This document shows, in pieces, positions 21,189-23,392 of a DNA stretch of 23,392 nt; positions within the stretch are counted from its first letter, which is position 1, and every line of letters begins with the position of its first letter. Position numbers and translations under genes: made by a program. The stretch spans positions 1-23,392 of the IMG/VR virus record IMGVR_UViG_3300048835_000360; one strand, written 5' to 3'. The notes below the pieces were generated by a model. It saw nothing but the letters and a program-made list of their open reading frames with translations. It was not told the origin of the DNA and did not search any database. The stretch comes from a virus.

Positions 21189-23392
21189 ATGGCGAAGGCG
21201 CTGCGCACCATTGCTGTGGTTGCCGGCGCGGTGGCTCTTATCGCGACCGGTATCGGCGCGATCGGCGGTGCGGCGTTTGCCGCGACAGCGCTGGGCGGCA
21301 CGATCGCCAGCGTGGCAACCTGGGCAGGCGTCGTTGCCGGCGTTGCTGGTATCGGCGCGCGGCTGCTGACAAAGCCGCCGCCGGCTCGGGGTAGCGTCAC
21401 CGAGACGATCATCGATATCGACGCGCCATCGCCCTACGGAATGGGCGAGGGATACTTCGGCGGCGTCATGCGGCACCGCGTTGGCTATGGCCCGACGTTG
21501 AAGAAGGTGCCAAACCCGTTCCTGTTCGAAGTGATCGCGCTGTCGGTCGCCGGACCGATCGCGGGCCCGATCACTCCCCAGGTCGATTTCGGTGCGGTGA
21601 CCAGCTATTATTCGGGCTGGCTCGCCACGGACACTCGCCTCGGCGCACGCCCGGATACGGCGCTGACTGCGCCGTTGCAGGCGAGCCCTCCCGGATGGTC
21701 GACCGCTCACAAGCTGAGCGGCACGGCGGCGATCGCGTGGAACCACAAGTTCGACAAGGATGGGAAGATCTACGCGTCGGGCCTGCCGACGCGCGGCGTC
21801 GTGGCCAAGTGGGTTTTGGTCTACGATCCGCGCAAGGACAGTACGCGGCCGGGCGGATCCGGCGCGCACCGGCTCGGTGACGAAACCACATACGAGTGGA
21901 GCGAGAACCCGGCCCTGCACGCGGGCACCTATGCCTTCGGCCGCTACATCAATGACAAGCGCGTGATCGGCGTCGGCCTGCCCGACGAAGGCATCGACTG
22001 GGAAGGCATCGCCGCCTGGGCCAATGATTGCGACGCCAATGGCTGGCGGATGTTCGGCTTCGTGTTCGAAGGCGCGCAGGATGATGCGCAACGCCGGTGG
22101 CAAAACCTGCGCGACATCTGCATCGCCGGCGGAGGCGAGCCGCTCTTCTCCGGCGCGGTGCTTGGCTTCCACTGGAACCGCCCGCGCATCGCGCTCGACA
22201 CCGTGACCGAGGCCGATCTTGCCGATGGGCCGCAGGAAGTTACCGCGATGCAGAGCTGGCGCGACCGGCTCAACACGCTGCGCCCGCGATACATCTCGCC
22301 GCTGCACAACTGGTCGATGGTGCAGGCCGACCAAGTGCAGATCGAGAGCTACCTCACCGAGGATGGGCAGGAGCGCGCCGAAGACATCCCGTTCAACTTC
22401 GTCAAGGACGTCGACCAGGCAGCGGAGCTCGCAGCGTACTGGCTGGTCAATTCGCGCGAGCTGACGCCGATCACCCTCACTCTGATGCCGCGACTGCGCG
22501 GCTATCGCCCTGGGGAATGCCTACGGCTTGAACTGCCCGAGCTCGGCCTCGATCACGATGCGGTGATCCTGCGCCGCCAGTTCGATCCGGGCAGCATGAC
22601 GGTGACCCTGACGCTGGTGACCGAGGATCCGGACAAGCACGCCTTCGCGCTCGGCCGCACCGGCGTTGCGCCGCCAACGCCGGCACTGACCAACAGCGCG
22701 GAGGATCGCGACACAATCACGCGGGAAGCGCGCGCGCCGTTCTGGCCAGAGGTCGATGGGCCCGGGCGCCCGGCCGACGACGCGACCCGCAATGTGCCGA
22801 TGGGCACTTACGACGCGGGCACTACCTACCTGCGCGGCGACAATGTCATCTTCAGCGGATCGAGTTATCAGCTGATCGTCGACGAAAGCACTGGCAATGA
22901 TCCGCCGGATGCCTTGCGCTGGGCGCTGGTGGCAAGCGCGGGTTCTGGCACGCCGGGCGCTGACGGGCTCGAGGGTCTGACGATCATCGTCAGCAATGAT
23001 TCGGTCACCATTCCAACCGACGCTGATGGCAGCGGTGGCGATTTCAGCTCGGCGGGTGGGCAGATGAAGTTGCGCCGCGGCGCGACGGATCTGGCGCCCA
23101 CATTCAGCATAGCTGCCGCTTCGCCTGCCACCAGCTGGATCAGCATGAACCCCACTACGGGGGTGTACAGCGTCATCGACCCGAGCGTGAACTTCGCTAC
23201 CGCGACCTTGCGAGCGACCTGGGCGGGAGTGAACTACGACAAAACCTACACCGTGGCCAAAGCCCCGGCGGGTGAGCCTGGGCCTCAGGGTGACGACGGC
23301 GCACCTGGCGTCAGCGTCGCTGAGTTCACGATCTATCGCCGCGCGGCCTCTGCTCCGGCCACCCCGTCCGGCGGATCGCTGAACTTTACGAC
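21189..23392 (+). CDS. Tail tip / host-specificity protein, incomplete at the right edge
   Basis: An open frame of at least 734 codons that runs off the window. GGAGG lies nine bases before the ATG. Residues ~5-60 are strongly hydrophobic and Gly/Ala-rich (TIAVVAGAVALIATGIGAIG, then GVVAGVAGIGARLL). The body is a gpJ-like tail-tip sequence (VGYGPTLKKVPNPFLFEVIA, FGRYINDKRVIGVGLPDEG, WRDRLNTLRPRYISPLHNWS). Residues ~538-583 look like a CBM5/12-type carbohydrate-binding module (YLRGDNVIFSGSSYQLI, then RWALV). Two collagen-like Gly-X-Y stretches (near 587-597 and 695-708) flank an Ig-like beta region. It likely governs host recognition. Confidence 0.9.
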   Translation, partial: MAKALRTIAVVAGAVALIATGIGAIGGAAFAATALGGTIASVATWAGVVAGVAGIGARLLTKPPPARGSVTETIIDIDAPSPYGMGEGYFGGVMRHRVGYGPTLKKVPNPFLFEVIALSVAGPIAGPITPQVDFGAVTSYYSGWLATDTRLGARPDTALTAPLQASPPGWSTAHKLSGTAAIAWNHKFDKDGKIYASGLPTRGVVAKWVLVYDPRKDSTRPGGSGAHRLGDETTYEWSENPALHAGTYAFGRYINDKRVIGVGLPDEGIDWEGIAAWANDCDANGWRMFGFVFEGAQDDAQRRWQNLRDICIAGGGEPLFSGAVLGFHWNRPRIALDTVTEADLADGPQEVTAMQSWRDRLNTLRPRYISPLHNWSMVQADQVQIESYLTEDGQERAEDIPFNFVKDVDQAAELAAYWLVNSRELTPITLTLMPRLRGYRPGECLRLELPELGLDHDAVILRRQFDPGSMTVTLTLVTEDPDKHAFALGRTGVAPPTPALTNSAEDRDTITREARAPFWPEVDGPGRPADDATRNVPMGTYDAGTTYLRGDNVIFSGSSYQLIVDESTGNDPPDALRWALVASAGSGTPGADGLEGLTIIVSNDSVTIPTDADGSGGDFSSAGGQMKLRRGATDLAPTFSIAAASPATSWISMNPTTGVYSVIDPSVNFATATLRATWAGVNYDKTYTVAKAPAGEPGPQGDDGAPGVSVAEFTIYRRAASAPATPSGGSLNFT

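Noticed and set aside
20601-22334. 577-aa minus-strand frame
   Set aside because: Antisense to hub, NlpC-like and tail-tip genes; ends in a poly-Pro run that is the complement of the Gly linker.

Overview
The window is most likely part of a temperate siphophage, either an integrated prophage or a free phage contig, from a GC-rich alphaproteobacterium. Sphingomonadales is my best guess. That guess rests on the high GC, the GapR/DUF2312 homologue, the YdaS-type regulator and the style of the small accessory genes; no host gene is present to confirm it. The morphogenesis genes follow the HK97 order throughout.

Layout. (1) Positions 1-3446: a tightly packed leftward operon read on the minus strand. 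From its promoter end it holds a YdaS/Cro-like regulator, a CII/CP76-like regulator, a hypothetical gene, a phage GapR, a 54-aa two-helix membrane protein, a Cys-rich protein, a 128-aa unknown with a TTG start, a 60-aa tail-anchored membrane protein, a YRGVFAG-type protein (DUF6948-like), and a protein ending in a long Gly-Tyr/Gly-Asp repeat. (2) Positions 3447-3522: a genetic switch with three 16-bp operator-like sites. (3) Positions 3523-4677: a rightward immunity unit with an XRE repressor followed by a WYL-like plus TerB-like fusion protein. (4) Positions 4749-7575: a LexA-like winged-helix protein, an unknown partner gene, a region with a direct repeat and a strong hairpin, several small genes, and a Mu Gam-like DNA-end-binding protein. 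(5) Positions 7575-14316: HNH endonuclease, a probable cos region, small and large terminase, a small membrane protein, portal, protease, major capsid protein, a terminator, and a possible decoration protein. (6) Positions 14320-23392: head-tail connectors, tail completion, tail tube, tail chaperones G and GT (with a textbook -1 slippery site), tape measure, distal tail, hub, an NlpC/P60-like protein, and a large tail-tip protein that runs off the right edge.

How it works together. The divergent regulators and shared operators would set lysogeny against lytic growth. The leftward operon probably carries early host-takeover functions. The rightward late genes package DNA (HNH with TerS and TerL at cos), build and mature the capsid (portal, protease, capsid) and build a long flexible tail. 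No integrase, replication initiator, endolysin or holin could be identified; they are probably outside the window or among the unrecognised genes. The least explained parts are the leftward small-gene cassette with its GY/GD-repeat protein, the WYL-TerB gene beside the repressor, and the 4.7-6.1 kb control-like region.
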